This document shows, in pieces, positions 1 to 7,255 of a stretch of DNA of 14,830 bases; position 1 is the stretch's first letter; every line of letters begins with the position of its first letter. The stretch is taken from assembly GCA_002059205.1 (NCBI GenBank), contig MVCQ01000005.1:1-14830 (forward strand). Direction: 5' to 3'. The notes under the pieces are model-generated. The model was not told the DNA's origin and did not search any database. It was given only the letters and a program-made list of their open reading frames with translations. The translations under genes were made by a program, and so were the position numbers. The DNA comes from Candidatus Latescibacteria bacterium 4484_107 (GTDB taxonomy: Bacteria > Latescibacterota > 4484-107).

Positions 1-299
1 TCGAAACCCTGCCTCGTGATGTTCACCGTCAGGCTAAGCTGCTCCTCTTCTTTCTGAACTTCCTCCGTGGCGGCGCTTCCTCCCGCCCCCCTTCCGGTAG
101 GGAGGTTTACTTCATGCAAAGCCAACTTGACGGCTGCGGATTGAGCCAACAGCACGGGGATGAGGATGATCATCAGGTTCATGACGGGAAGCTGATTCAA
201 CTCTCCGGGCTGCGACGCCGTTCGCCTTCTGGCCGAAGGCTTGAACGTCAGCGTCAGTTCTTCCCTTTCCTGTTTTTGGGATTTGGATTTCTCCGCCAT
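1..299 (-). CDS. ExbD/TolR-family biopolymer transport protein (partial, C-terminus beyond window start)
   Basis: About 100 residues are visible, starting at the ATG at 299-297. A strong Shine-Dalgarno (AGGAGGAGG) overlaps the TAA stop of the preceding ExbB-like gene 10 bases upstream, so the two are probably translationally coupled. The visible part has the ExbD/TolR layout: a charged, Arg-rich cytoplasmic N-terminus (about residues 1-33), one membrane segment (about 34-58, LNQLPVMNLMIILIPVLLA), then the start of a periplasmic domain (from about residue 59) with a Glu-rich stretch and a first beta strand (LSLTVNI). ExbD/TolR proteins pair with ExbB/TolQ to turn the proton gradient into work on periplasmic or outer-membrane partners. 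The odd point is position 41. The family normally has an Asp here (pattern P-x-x-D-x-M), which is Asp25 in E. coli ExbD; here it is Asn (AAC, 177-179). Family assignment rests on the membrane motif and on the ExbB neighbour. The missing C-terminus prevents a call between ExbD, TolR or an Agl-type subunit. Confidence 0.85.
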   Translation of the reverse strand, partial: MAEKSKSQKQEREELTLTFKPSARRRTASQPGELNQLPVMNLMIILIPVLLAQSAAVKLALHEVNLPTGRGAGGSAATEEVQKEEEQLSLTVNITRQGF

Positions 300-309
300 A
301 TCCTCCTCC

Positions 310-969
310 TTACAGTTCCCGTATGGTATTGATCAATCGAACAGACTGCTCGTCCAGATCGTCAATCACCTGCTTCGACTGGCTCAAGATCCACTGATAG
401 GCAAGCACAATCGGGATGGCTACGATAAGGCCGAAGATCGTGGTGTTCATAGCAGCCGAGATCCCCGAAGCCAGCGCCTGAGACTGTTGGGCCACGGGAA
501 GCACCGCAATGGCCTTGAAGGTGAACATCAGTCCAAAGATGGTACCCATTAGCCCCGACAATGTAGCGACATTGCTGAAAACAAAAAGATAGGGTGTCCG
601 TTTCTCGATCTCCGGGATGATGGACAGGCAGGCCTCATCCATAGCGTACTGCACCTGCCGCACCCCTCGATCCACCTCGCGAAGGCCTGCTTTCGCCATC
701 CTTGACAAGGCACCTTCAGGAGCAGAGTCGCACAGAGCGATCGCCTTATCGAAGTCTTTCGCGCGAATGAGCTTGATCAGTTCCGTCATGAACCGGCTCA
801 CATTGATTTTCGACCGGATCACGACCACATAGACGCGCTCCGCCAAAACAGCTAGCGCAAGAGCGGCGACCACTACGATGATCCACATAAATATAAATCC
901 GGGCTGACTTGTGCCGAATTCGTTGAAAAAATCACCAATAACCGACTTGACAATCGCCATCTTGTCCAT
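310..969 (-). CDS. MotA/TolQ/ExbB-family proton channel protein
   Basis: This 219-residue inner-membrane protein has the family's usual length and layout. A first membrane helix lies at about residues 25-50 with the conserved Glu-Arg at its end (44-45), then a cytoplasmic domain (about 52-125), then two helices at about 127-150 and 167-193. Typical family signatures are LSGLMGTIFGL in helix 2 and NTTIFGLIVAIP in helix 3. The two channel threonines of E. coli ExbB (Thr148 and Thr181) align with Thr143 and Thr177. The Glu176 position aligns with Ala172 (GISAAM instead of GIAEAL), a substitution I believe also occurs in other distant family members. Proteins of this family form the pentameric stator around ExbD/TolR. 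The ATG is preceded by AAAGGAG at good spacing. The gene is followed after 10 bases by the ExbD-like gene and is preceded by its own promoter at 1052-1080. TolQ-, ExbB- and AglR-type roles cannot be separated from sequence alone. Confidence 0.92.
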   Translation of the reverse strand: MDKMAIVKSVIGDFFNEFGTSQPGFIFMWIIVVVAALALAVLAERVYVVVIRSKINVSRFMTELIKLIRAKDFDKAIALCDSAPEGALSRMAKAGLREVDRGVRQVQYAMDEACLSIIPEIEKRTPYLFVFSNVATLSGLMGTIFGLMFTFKAIAVLPVAQQSQALASGISAAMNTTIFGLIVAIPIVLAYQWILSQSKQVIDDLDEQSVRLINTIREL

Positions 970-1051
970 AATTACTCCTTTCCGACTAAAGGGGTGTGCC
1001 GGGGGTTCTATAAAAACCTATCTCACAGAACAATTGTCAAATGTTGGCAGA

Positions 1052-1080
1052 AACATACGACAAAATGTCCCTTTTGTCAA
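1052..1080 (-). promoter_or_regulatory. Consensus sigma70-type promoter for the exbB/exbD-like pair
   Basis: Reading the minus strand, a perfect -35 box TTGACA (1080-1075) is followed after exactly 17 bases by TATGTT (1057-1052), a 4/6 match to the -10 box. It lies in the 159-base gap between the small secreted protein gene and the ExbB-like gene, about 83 bases upstream of the ATG. A second TTGACA occurs at 1040-1035 but has no properly spaced -10 box. The position implies that exbB/exbD can be transcribed apart from the upstream TPR genes. Activity is inferred from consensus match only. Confidence 0.7.
1059..1078. promoter_or_regulatory. Perfect inverted repeat in the -35/-10 spacer, candidate operator
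   Basis: GACAAAA (1059-1065) and TTTTGTC (1072-1078) are perfect inverted 7-base arms around a 6-base centre. The repeat covers part of the -35 box and most of the spacer of the promoter at 1052-1080. A dimeric repressor bound here would block RNA polymerase. It is not followed by a T-run, so it is not a terminator. No regulator gene is in the window to pair with it. Confidence 0.5.
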
Positions 1081-1128
1081 GGTTTTTTTCCCTTTTCCCG
1101 ACGGTTTTTACTTTTTTTTTGGGATTCC

Positions 1129-1557
1129 CTAGTTCTTTGCGTCCCGTACACGTTCCGTCCTCTTTTGCAACTTGCCGCTTTTCTTTTTCCGCACAACGGT
1201 CTTCGGCACATGCCCCCTCCCCCAGGCAGAAGCCACTCTTAACGTCTCCCTGAAGGCTCTCTCCAGTTCTCCTCTCCCCATAGCCGGTTTTCGCCTGGTG
1301 GAAAAAAGCTGAACTTGAGGCTTCTGCACCTTTACATCAATTTTTGTGCCTTTCAACTGGATCACACCACCAGCCGACCGCTCCACGACAGTTGGTATAG
1401 AAGGTTGCCGCGCGACGGATGAAGGGGATTGTCTCTGCCGCTCCAGGGATCGTTCGCTCTGTGGGACCAATTGCGCATGCGCAACAAAGACCCATCCTAA
1501 AATAAGCGCCGAAATCAAAACGAGGACGACTTGTTTTTTTTGTGAGAGGGCTTTCAT
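1129..1557 (-). CDS. Small basic secreted protein of unknown function in the TPR/ExbB-ExbD cluster
   Basis: This protein of 142 residues begins with a clear signal peptide: a basic start with KK at 7-8, a hydrophobic core at about 10-24, and an Ala-His-Ala site before Gln29. The mature part is strongly basic. A Gln/Ser/Arg-rich stretch (about 30-60) precedes a short beta-rich segment (VIQLKGTKIDVKVQKPQVQL, about 65-84) followed by S-x-R-R-K-P. A Lys/Arg-rich tail closes the protein. I do not recognise a named family. The 'x-KP-x-V-Q...R-x-x-P' segment vaguely recalls short proteins that accompany ExbB/ExbD genes in other deep-branching bacteria, but that is memory and not a match I can verify. 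The ATG has AAGGAGG nine bases upstream. The gene follows the giant TPR gene after 28 bases and precedes the internal promoter. A periplasmic accessory role with the TPR/ExbB-ExbD complex is inferred from context only. Confidence 0.7.
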   Translation of the reverse strand: MKALSQKKQVVLVLISALILGWVFVAHAQLVPQSERSLERQRQSPSSVARQPSIPTVVERSAGGVIQLKGTKIDVKVQKPQVQLFSTRRKPAMGRGELERAFRETLRVASAWGRGHVPKTVVRKKKSGKLQKRTERVRDAKN

Positions 1558-1585
1558 AGGAAACGCCTCCTTTTCGAATAAGGGG

Positions 1586-4500
1586 TTAATTTTCCTTTCT
1601 CTCTATGATCCAATTCCACGTATCCAATTGAACTGCAATCCTCTTGATCTCCGCATTTACCCGTCGGAGCGCACGCTTGAGCGCATCAATATCCGCTTGG
1701 ATGGTGGCCGCTTCCATTTGAGCATTCTGCGCGGCCATTTTATAATTGAGAAAAGCTTCCCGTTCGGACGGCTCCAGTGTGACCATAAAAAGGGAGTCCG
1801 CAGGACTCAGAAGGCTTTCCGTAGTCGCCAATTGGAGATATTCTTGAGGTACTCCGGTGGGCGTTTTTTCTTCTTCCTTTGGGATGAGCATCTCAACTTT
1901 CATACGACATAGAAGACCGTATCCAGTGGTATCGGCATCGCTATCCAGATTGTAGGCCACCACTGCAATAAGATTCTCCCCTTTTGAAAAAGGCACATTT
2001 AGATCGGTCAGATCGCGAGGTATCCCTTCCTGATGGTCCCGCTCAACCAGAAGGCCGTTCACATACAGAAAATACATATCGTGTGCCCCCATACTTATGG
2101 TGGCCCGTTTAGGTGCTTCCGGAAGTGTGAATCTCTTTCGGAAAAATACCGTGTCCGAGCCTGCGGCATCCCAGATATCGCTACCCGCCAAGTCCTCCAA
2201 GTTCGGAATACTGCGTTCCTCAGGGATCGTTCCCAAAGATGCCGGAGCCCAATGGTCATCGGAGAAGTCCAACGAGGTCCATCCCTCCTCTTCCACGTTG
2301 GACACCAGCCAGGTCTCGTCGGTGACCAACTCCAAAGTCTGAAGCGTTCCCTCCATCGGGCATCGTTCTGGATCTATGCGACAGAGCCCATCCTCGCTCT
2401 CTTTAGTGTATTGAGCGCCGCTCTCTCCCCCATAGTCCTGCGCTAATTCCAGATTGAGTTCATAGAGAAGCGCTGTGTTGTCTATAAAGGCCAGGGATAG
2501 ATCCTCGTAAGCGTAGCGTAAATCTTCCACACCTTCATCGGGGTCCTCCCGGTCGGCAAGCGCTGCATACTTCTGCTCTTGTTCTTTGAGAAACTGCAAT
2601 AAAACCTCGTACCGAAGCGCCAGACGATAGACGTGATCCATTTGATCAAGCCGGAGAGAATCCAGCGCATCAGAGTGTATGTCCTGATCTTCGGCGTAGG
2701 TGAACGTTTCGCGATGATAATCTATAGCCTCTGAAGCATAAGCCGTCAGACTCTCGTAAGCAAAATCCTGAAGAAGATCGTATAGTCCCAGGTAGTCGTT
2801 TCCCAAAGCGCTCGTCTTTCCGGATTTGAAGAAGGCTTCGCACCGTTTTTCTTTCTCCACAAAATCCGCAGCGACCTCCGCGGAGATCCAATCGTAGACG
2901 CGTCCTCTGGTGTCGTAAACCCAGATCAAGTCACGGGTTACGCCGTCCAGCCATGTTGGCTCCACTTCGATCTCTCGAGCCTGGCTGAGCACCTCTTCGT
3001 ACACCGGAACGATTTCGTCGTATATCTTGGGAAAAAGATTGGTTTCAACAAATTTTTTCTGCAAGGCGAAACGATTGGTAGGCATATCCTCAAACATAGG
3101 CTTGGCCTTGGGATTTTGCAGGATCTCCTCCCACTTTTTGTGAACGATGAAATCCACAAACGAAGCCACATAGGCTCTTAGATGCTCCGCCCGAAGAACC
3201 AGTTTTCGTTTGGGAATGGAAGCCAGGCGTTCGCCGGATCGTTGCAACCATTGCGCCACTGTTGTGGTTACAGTATCTGTGAATGCGGCTTCCTCCACGC
3301 TGTCCGAGGGTGCTATAGCTGCATATTCTCCCAGAGTGTCCGACGGCGCTACGTATTCCCCGTACTGATTCATATTGAGACGATAGGCTTCGGCGGCTTT
3401 GTCGAGATAGTCAATCGCCATAGCGTTGGCATCAACTTCAAATTGCACTTGTTCCAATGCCAACAGATCGCTCGGCGGTTTTTGCCCCGCGGCGGTGTCC
3501 GCATAAGCTTCGAACGTCCGACCGACTTCGAAGATGGCCTTCACTTCTTTTTCGGGGAGCACGGTTAGGTGTTTTCGGCAGGAGGCGACCCATTCCACCC
3601 CGAGTGTGTCCAAGGCATCCGCCGCTTCTTCGTATCGGGAGATGTTGGTCTGGTAAGTCTGCCTCGCTTTGCCAAAAAATTCCAAAGCCGCAAAATGGAT
3701 CTCTTTGGTCCGCTCTGCCTCGGCCGCATCGAGCTGGGAAGGACGCGCGCGGCCGAGATAGGCATCGGCAAACAACTCGTACGCCAAACCTATCTTAAAT
3801 ACGGCTTCTAATTGTTTTTCTGGATCGGGGAAATCGTTCACTCTTCCATAGGATGCCAATACCTCTTTGAGCAACGTGCTCTTCCGGGACACGTCCTCGG
3901 CGAGACTATCCGGTCGCTCAAAGAGAAAAACCTGATACGTCTGAAAATTCATTTCGGCAATCCGGTAAGCGGCCTGAAGCGCATAGAAATCGTTCCCCTC
4001 TCCGCCTGCGGCTAGGATGGCATCGTTGGTTTTGAGCGCCTCATTGAATGCCTCTTTCGCCGAGGAAACCTCCTGTCTTTCGGCGAACAGATCTCCCAGC
4101 CTGTATCGCGCCTGCACGGCTCTCGGATCCATAGGGTGACGGGCGATAAACTCCTGATACGCCTCAATCGCCTGGTCAATTTGTCCCATCTTGACGTAAA
4201 GCTCGGTGTTCTCGAATTCGTACGCAAGCGCCTCTTCCGTTCCGGCATACTCTTTCGCATAGAGCTTGTTGATCTGGACGGCTTTATCCCAGTCTTTCAA
4301 GCGTTCAGTGTAAGCGAAGTTGAGACTTTTCAAAGAATTTTCTTGATACTCCGATTGCGGGTAGCTTTTGGCCAATTCCTCGTAGACCTCGGCGGCCAGT
4401 TCCCAATTATCCATTTTCTCGGTATAGACAACAGCGGCGTTGTTCAATGCGTCGTCGGCCAAATCCCCATCGGGGTAAATGGCCGCAGACTTCCGATAGG

Positions 4501-5494
4501 TATTGGCGGCTTCTTCCCACATCTCGGCACGCATGTACCGGTCGGCTGCATTGAACAAAGCCGTAGCCGCCGCCTCAGGATCCAGTTCTTTCTTGGCGAT
4601 CCGTTCGTATTCCAGGGCGGCCAACGCGGGATCGCTCTGATCCAGCAACTTGGCCTGTTCGATCATCGCCCCCAAAGCGCGTTCGCGAGCGAATTGCTTG
4701 AGTTTTTCAGAGACGTTCAACGCCTGAAGTTCTTCCCCCCATCGTTCCACTTCGTCGTATTCTCCCTTTTCCCAATACGCGAGGATCAGGCGTTGGTAAG
4801 ATTTTTCTCGGTAGGAACTCTGCGGGAACTCTTCGAGGATACGTTGACAGATGGAAACGACTTTGGCATAATCGCGAACCGTAAAATACACATCCGCTTC
4901 GATGTCCAGAATCTGGGAGGTCTGATCGGTTTTAGGAAAAAGCTGCACGTAATTTTCGCACGCGGTCACCAATTTCACCTGAGCCTCGGAAAGAGGCAAG
5001 GCAGGAATTTCCCGGCGAGCATGTTGAGTCGTATCCACGCCGGCCATCTCTTTGTCCGCTGCCGTCGAATCCGTCGAAGGAGATTGCATGATGGTATCCG
5101 CAACGGCAGTCTCGACGGAGGGTTCCGGTGTCGCCGATGAAGAAGACTGGGTGGTGTCGGCAACTGTGGCCCCGTCAAGTGTGTCCGATACAGAAGCCGC
5201 CGGTTTTTCATCGGGTGCTGCTGGTTGGGCAGATACTGTCGTCGAAGGAGATTGCACGGTATTCGAACCAGCAGTCTCAAGGAGAGGTTCCGGTGTCGCC
5301 GACGAAGGAGACTGAGTAGTGTCCATAGCCGTGTCCCCGATGAGCGTGTCCGATACAGAACCCACCGGTTCTTCATCGGGAACTGCTGATTGCGCAAACG
5401 AAGAGGGGGGCAAAAATAGAAAGGCCGTCAATCCTATAATACAAAGGAGACATTCCCCGCTCCTTCGGAGCCGACATCTATCCGTTCTTTTCAT
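1586..5494 (-). CDS. Giant secreted TPR-repeat protein with C-terminal jelly-roll (galactose-binding-like) domain
   Basis: I start this 1302-residue protein at the ATG at 5494-5492, with AGGA seven bases upstream. The frame also allows a TTG at 5518, but its ribosome site is poor. A signal peptide covers residues 1-34 (Arg-rich start, CLLCIIGLTAFLFL core, SFAQ cleavage region). A Ser/Thr/Pro/Asp-rich linker with two 55-residue repeats follows (about 39-148). Many TPR-like helical pairs fill about 155-640, for example YRKSAAIYPDGDLADDALNN and AIEAYQEFIARHP. A less regular helical region follows to about 1040. Residues about 1045-1200 look like a jelly-roll of the type attached to glycosidases: W..LDFSDDHW, FFRKRFTLPEAPKRATI, DMYFLYVNGLLVE, GENLIAVVAYN. 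The last 70 residues are a predicted coiled coil. TPR arrays are protein-binding scaffolds and jelly-rolls often bind sugars, so binding to peptidoglycan, surface glycan or another cluster protein is plausible but unproven. The gene follows a second TPR gene after 54 bases. Confidence 0.88.
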   Translation of the reverse strand: MKRTDRCRLRRSGECLLCIIGLTAFLFLPPSSFAQSAVPDEEPVGSVSDTLIGDTAMDTTQSPSSATPEPLLETAGSNTVQSPSTTVSAQPAAPDEKPAASVSDTLDGATVADTTQSSSSATPEPSVETAVADTIMQSPSTDSTAADKEMAGVDTTQHARREIPALPLSEAQVKLVTACENYVQLFPKTDQTSQILDIEADVYFTVRDYAKVVSICQRILEEFPQSSYREKSYQRLILAYWEKGEYDEVERWGEELQALNVSEKLKQFARERALGAMIEQAKLLDQSDPALAALEYERIAKKELDPEAAATALFNAADRYMRAEMWEEAANTYRKSAAIYPDGDLADDALNNAAVVYTEKMDNWELAAEVYEELAKSYPQSEYQENSLKSLNFAYTERLKDWDKAVQINKLYAKEYAGTEEALAYEFENTELYVKMGQIDQAIEAYQEFIARHPMDPRAVQARYRLGDLFAERQEVSSAKEAFNEALKTNDAILAAGGEGNDFYALQAAYRIAEMNFQTYQVFLFERPDSLAEDVSRKSTLLKEVLASYGRVNDFPDPEKQLEAVFKIGLAYELFADAYLGRARPSQLDAAEAERTKEIHFAALEFFGKARQTYQTNISRYEEAADALDTLGVEWVASCRKHLTVLPEKEVKAIFEVGRTFEAYADTAAGQKPPSDLLALEQVQFEVDANAMAIDYLDKAAEAYRLNMNQYGEYVAPSDTLGEYAAIAPSDSVEEAAFTDTVTTTVAQWLQRSGERLASIPKRKLVLRAEHLRAYVASFVDFIVHKKWEEILQNPKAKPMFEDMPTNRFALQKKFVETNLFPKIYDEIVPVYEEVLSQAREIEVEPTWLDGVTRDLIWVYDTRGRVYDWISAEVAADFVEKEKRCEAFFKSGKTSALGNDYLGLYDLLQDFAYESLTAYASEAIDYHRETFTYAEDQDIHSDALDSLRLDQMDHVYRLALRYEVLLQFLKEQEQKYAALADREDPDEGVEDLRYAYEDLSLAFIDNTALLYELNLELAQDYGGESGAQYTKESEDGLCRIDPERCPMEGTLQTLELVTDETWLVSNVEEEGWTSLDFSDDHWAPASLGTIPEERSIPNLEDLAGSDIWDAAGSDTVFFRKRFTLPEAPKRATISMGAHDMYFLYVNGLLVERDHQEGIPRDLTDLNVPFSKGENLIAVVAYNLDSDADTTGYGLLCRMKVEMLIPKEEEKTPTGVPQEYLQLATTESLLSPADSLFMVTLEPSEREAFLNYKMAAQNAQMEAATIQADIDALKRALRRVNAEIKRIAVQLDTWNWIIERKEN
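5051..5380 (-). repeat. Two tandem 165-bp in-frame coding repeats (55-residue units)
   Basis: The segment directly after the signal peptide of the giant TPR protein is a tandem duplication. Unit 1 (5380-5216) and unit 2 (5215-5051) both begin Pro-Asp-Glu-x-Pro and share SVSDTL, DTTQS, SSATPEP and QSPST in the same order. Both units are rich in Ser, Thr, Pro and Asp. A further DTTQ just downstream may be the remnant of a third unit. This looks like an extended, possibly glycosylated, linker whose length can change by recombination. Confidence 0.85.
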
Positions 5495-5548
5495 AAATAC
5501 ATCCTGTTCCCGGTTCAAATCCCTGAGGGATCCCGTCGGTGTTTGGAA

Positions 5549-7249
5549 TTACTGAAGCAACTTTTGAGCAACAACGACCGCCTGGTAAGCGGCCACCTGC
5601 CGGTAGGAATCCTGATCGTATTCCCGGCTGACTCTCAAATACTCTTCCCAGGCTGCGTCATAGTTGTGAAGCTCTTTATCGTAGATGGTGGCCAATTTCA
5701 TGTTGATCTCGTAGGCTTCTTTGCGCTGGGCGTAATGATCCAAATAGCAATTGAATTTGTCGGCGGCTTCACGAACTTTGGTCAGATTGCCCCCAGCCTG
5801 CGCGTACGTGTACTTAGCCGCCTCCAAAAGACAGTATGCCGCCAAACTGTCAATTTCCTCTACCCGCTCAGGCGAAAATTCGGAGGCCTTCACTTTGGTC
5901 CAGGGGGCTGTGCGATTGTAATGAACGAAAAGCGCTTCGTACGCCCGGAACCCTTCTTCCGTTTCCCCCAGGCGTTGAAGATTGTCGGCCACTTGCTTTT
6001 GCACCCACGGCGCTCTGACGTAATTGGGGAAAATCTCTAAAAGTCTTCGATAGGCGTACAAACTGTCCCGGACGAACCGACGGTCCTGCCCTCCGGCCTG
6101 GAGATAAATCCCGGCCAACTCCTCAAGGATCTCAGGGGCATAAGGTTTCCCTGTTTGGGATTTCGCATAGGCTGCTGCCTTGTCCACCGCCTCGGTGGTC
6201 GCGGTTTGGTCGCCTTCTTCATTTAAGGCGGCGAGGCCCATCTCCCAGAACGACAACGCGATGTATTTCAGGGTTTCCTCCCGGAAATCCGGGTTAATGG
6301 CTAAATACAGTTTTTCATTAGAAATATCCTGGAGCTTGAACCAATCAATTTCATCTACAAGGAGCGTAAAATAGCCGATGGCCTCCTGGTACTCTCTGTT
6401 ATTGAATGCGCACCAGCCCAAACGATAAAGAGCCTCCTGATAACGAGGACTCTGCCAGAAGGGGAGAATTCTCTTGTACGCGGCAATAGCCTGTTTGAAG
6501 TTCTCGTTTCCCGGCAGATCGGGCCGCTCGAAATAGTAGTCGCCGATCATGGTATAGGCGTCCGGCGTATTGACGGAATCGTTGGGGAATCGTTCCACCA
6601 ATTCCTGAAAAGTCTGAAGGGCTTGTTCGAATGCCCCCTGTTTGTGGTAGGACCACCCTATGCTATACAGGGAATAGGCCGCCGTGTAAGGATCTTTCGA
6701 TGATTCGGCGACTTCCCGGTACATCGCTATCGAACGGCTAAGGTCCATCTTGGGCTCTTGAGGAAGAAAAGGGATGAGTCCCTGATCGAACCGTTCCTGC
6801 TCCGTCATGTATCTGTCCATCGCCGTATTGTAAGCTTCCTCCGCTTGTTCGTAATATAGCTGTCCCAACTTAAAGCGGGCGGCGTTGATCAGTTGGATAT
6901 CTGCGGAGTCAATCTCCTCTTTCCCATACTTCCGAAGCAGACTTTCAAACAGTGCTATGGTCTGAGCACGATTTCCTTGAAGGGTTTGTTGCTCCGCCTC
7001 CAAGGCCTTTTTCTGAGCTTTGAGACGAGTGATGAATTGCTTCTCCGCCTCTCTGAAGGCGGCAACCTTCGCCTCCATCGCCTCGTATTCCAAGCGCTTG
7101 GTCTCCTCAATTTCTTTCTGCAGCGCCTCCATCCGAGCCTGTTTTCCCCCGTTCGTCTGCTTCAGCTCGGCGCGAGCCCCATCCGATACGGATGTGATAC
7201 ATAGTGCAACAAGCAACCCCACCCATCTACCCACAGTGCATTTTCTCAT
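5549..7249 (-). CDS. Secreted TPR-repeat protein with N-terminal coiled coil
   Basis: This protein of 566 residues starts at an ATG with GGGAGG nine bases upstream, inside the end of the previous gene, whose stop is six bases away; translation is probably coupled. Residues 1-27 are a signal peptide (RWVGLLVALCITSV core, ARA cleavage). Residues about 28-95 are a strongly charged coiled coil rich in Glu, Lys and Ala. From about residue 100 to the end the protein is built of TPR-like pairs, clearest at YSIGWSYHKQGAFEQALQTF, then AYTMIGDYYFERP, and YRLGWCAFNNREYQEAIGYF. A coiled coil followed by TPRs recalls CpoB/YbgF of the Tol-Pal system in layout, although it is about twice as long and has more repeats. 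It is likely a periplasmic scaffold working with its two TPR neighbours and the downstream ExbB/ExbD-like pair. The exact role is unknown; GltE/GltD-type gliding proteins are another family with this architecture. Confidence 0.88.
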   Translation of the reverse strand: MRKCTVGRWVGLLVALCITSVSDGARAELKQTNGGKQARMEALQKEIEETKRLEYEAMEAKVAAFREAEKQFITRLKAQKKALEAEQQTLQGNRAQTIALFESLLRKYGKEEIDSADIQLINAARFKLGQLYYEQAEEAYNTAMDRYMTEQERFDQGLIPFLPQEPKMDLSRSIAMYREVAESSKDPYTAAYSLYSIGWSYHKQGAFEQALQTFQELVERFPNDSVNTPDAYTMIGDYYFERPDLPGNENFKQAIAAYKRILPFWQSPRYQEALYRLGWCAFNNREYQEAIGYFTLLVDEIDWFKLQDISNEKLYLAINPDFREETLKYIALSFWEMGLAALNEEGDQTATTEAVDKAAAYAKSQTGKPYAPEILEELAGIYLQAGGQDRRFVRDSLYAYRRLLEIFPNYVRAPWVQKQVADNLQRLGETEEGFRAYEALFVHYNRTAPWTKVKASEFSPERVEEIDSLAAYCLLEAAKYTYAQAGGNLTKVREAADKFNCYLDHYAQRKEAYEINMKLATIYDKELHNYDAAWEEYLRVSREYDQDSYRQVAAYQAVVVAQKLLQ

Positions 7250-7255
7250 ACCGCA

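Noticed and set aside
1104..1128. GGGATTCCC beside a run of nine T as a terminator
   Set aside because: The T-run is on the plus strand and precedes the short repeat. On the coding strand the run is A, and the stem is only three bases.
4136..5140. A 334-codon open frame on the plus strand
   Set aside because: It lies fully antisense to the giant TPR gene. It arises from that gene's codon pattern and has no signal, domain or ribosome site of its own.
5495..5518. TTG start giving eight extra residues on the giant TPR protein
   Set aside because: The extension has a poorly spaced ribosome site, while the ATG at 5494 has AGGA at seven bases and gives a normal signal peptide.
5519..5531. Short palindrome ATCCCTGAGGGAT between two TPR genes
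   Set aside because: The arms are six bases with no T-run or promoter context, so it is within what chance can give.
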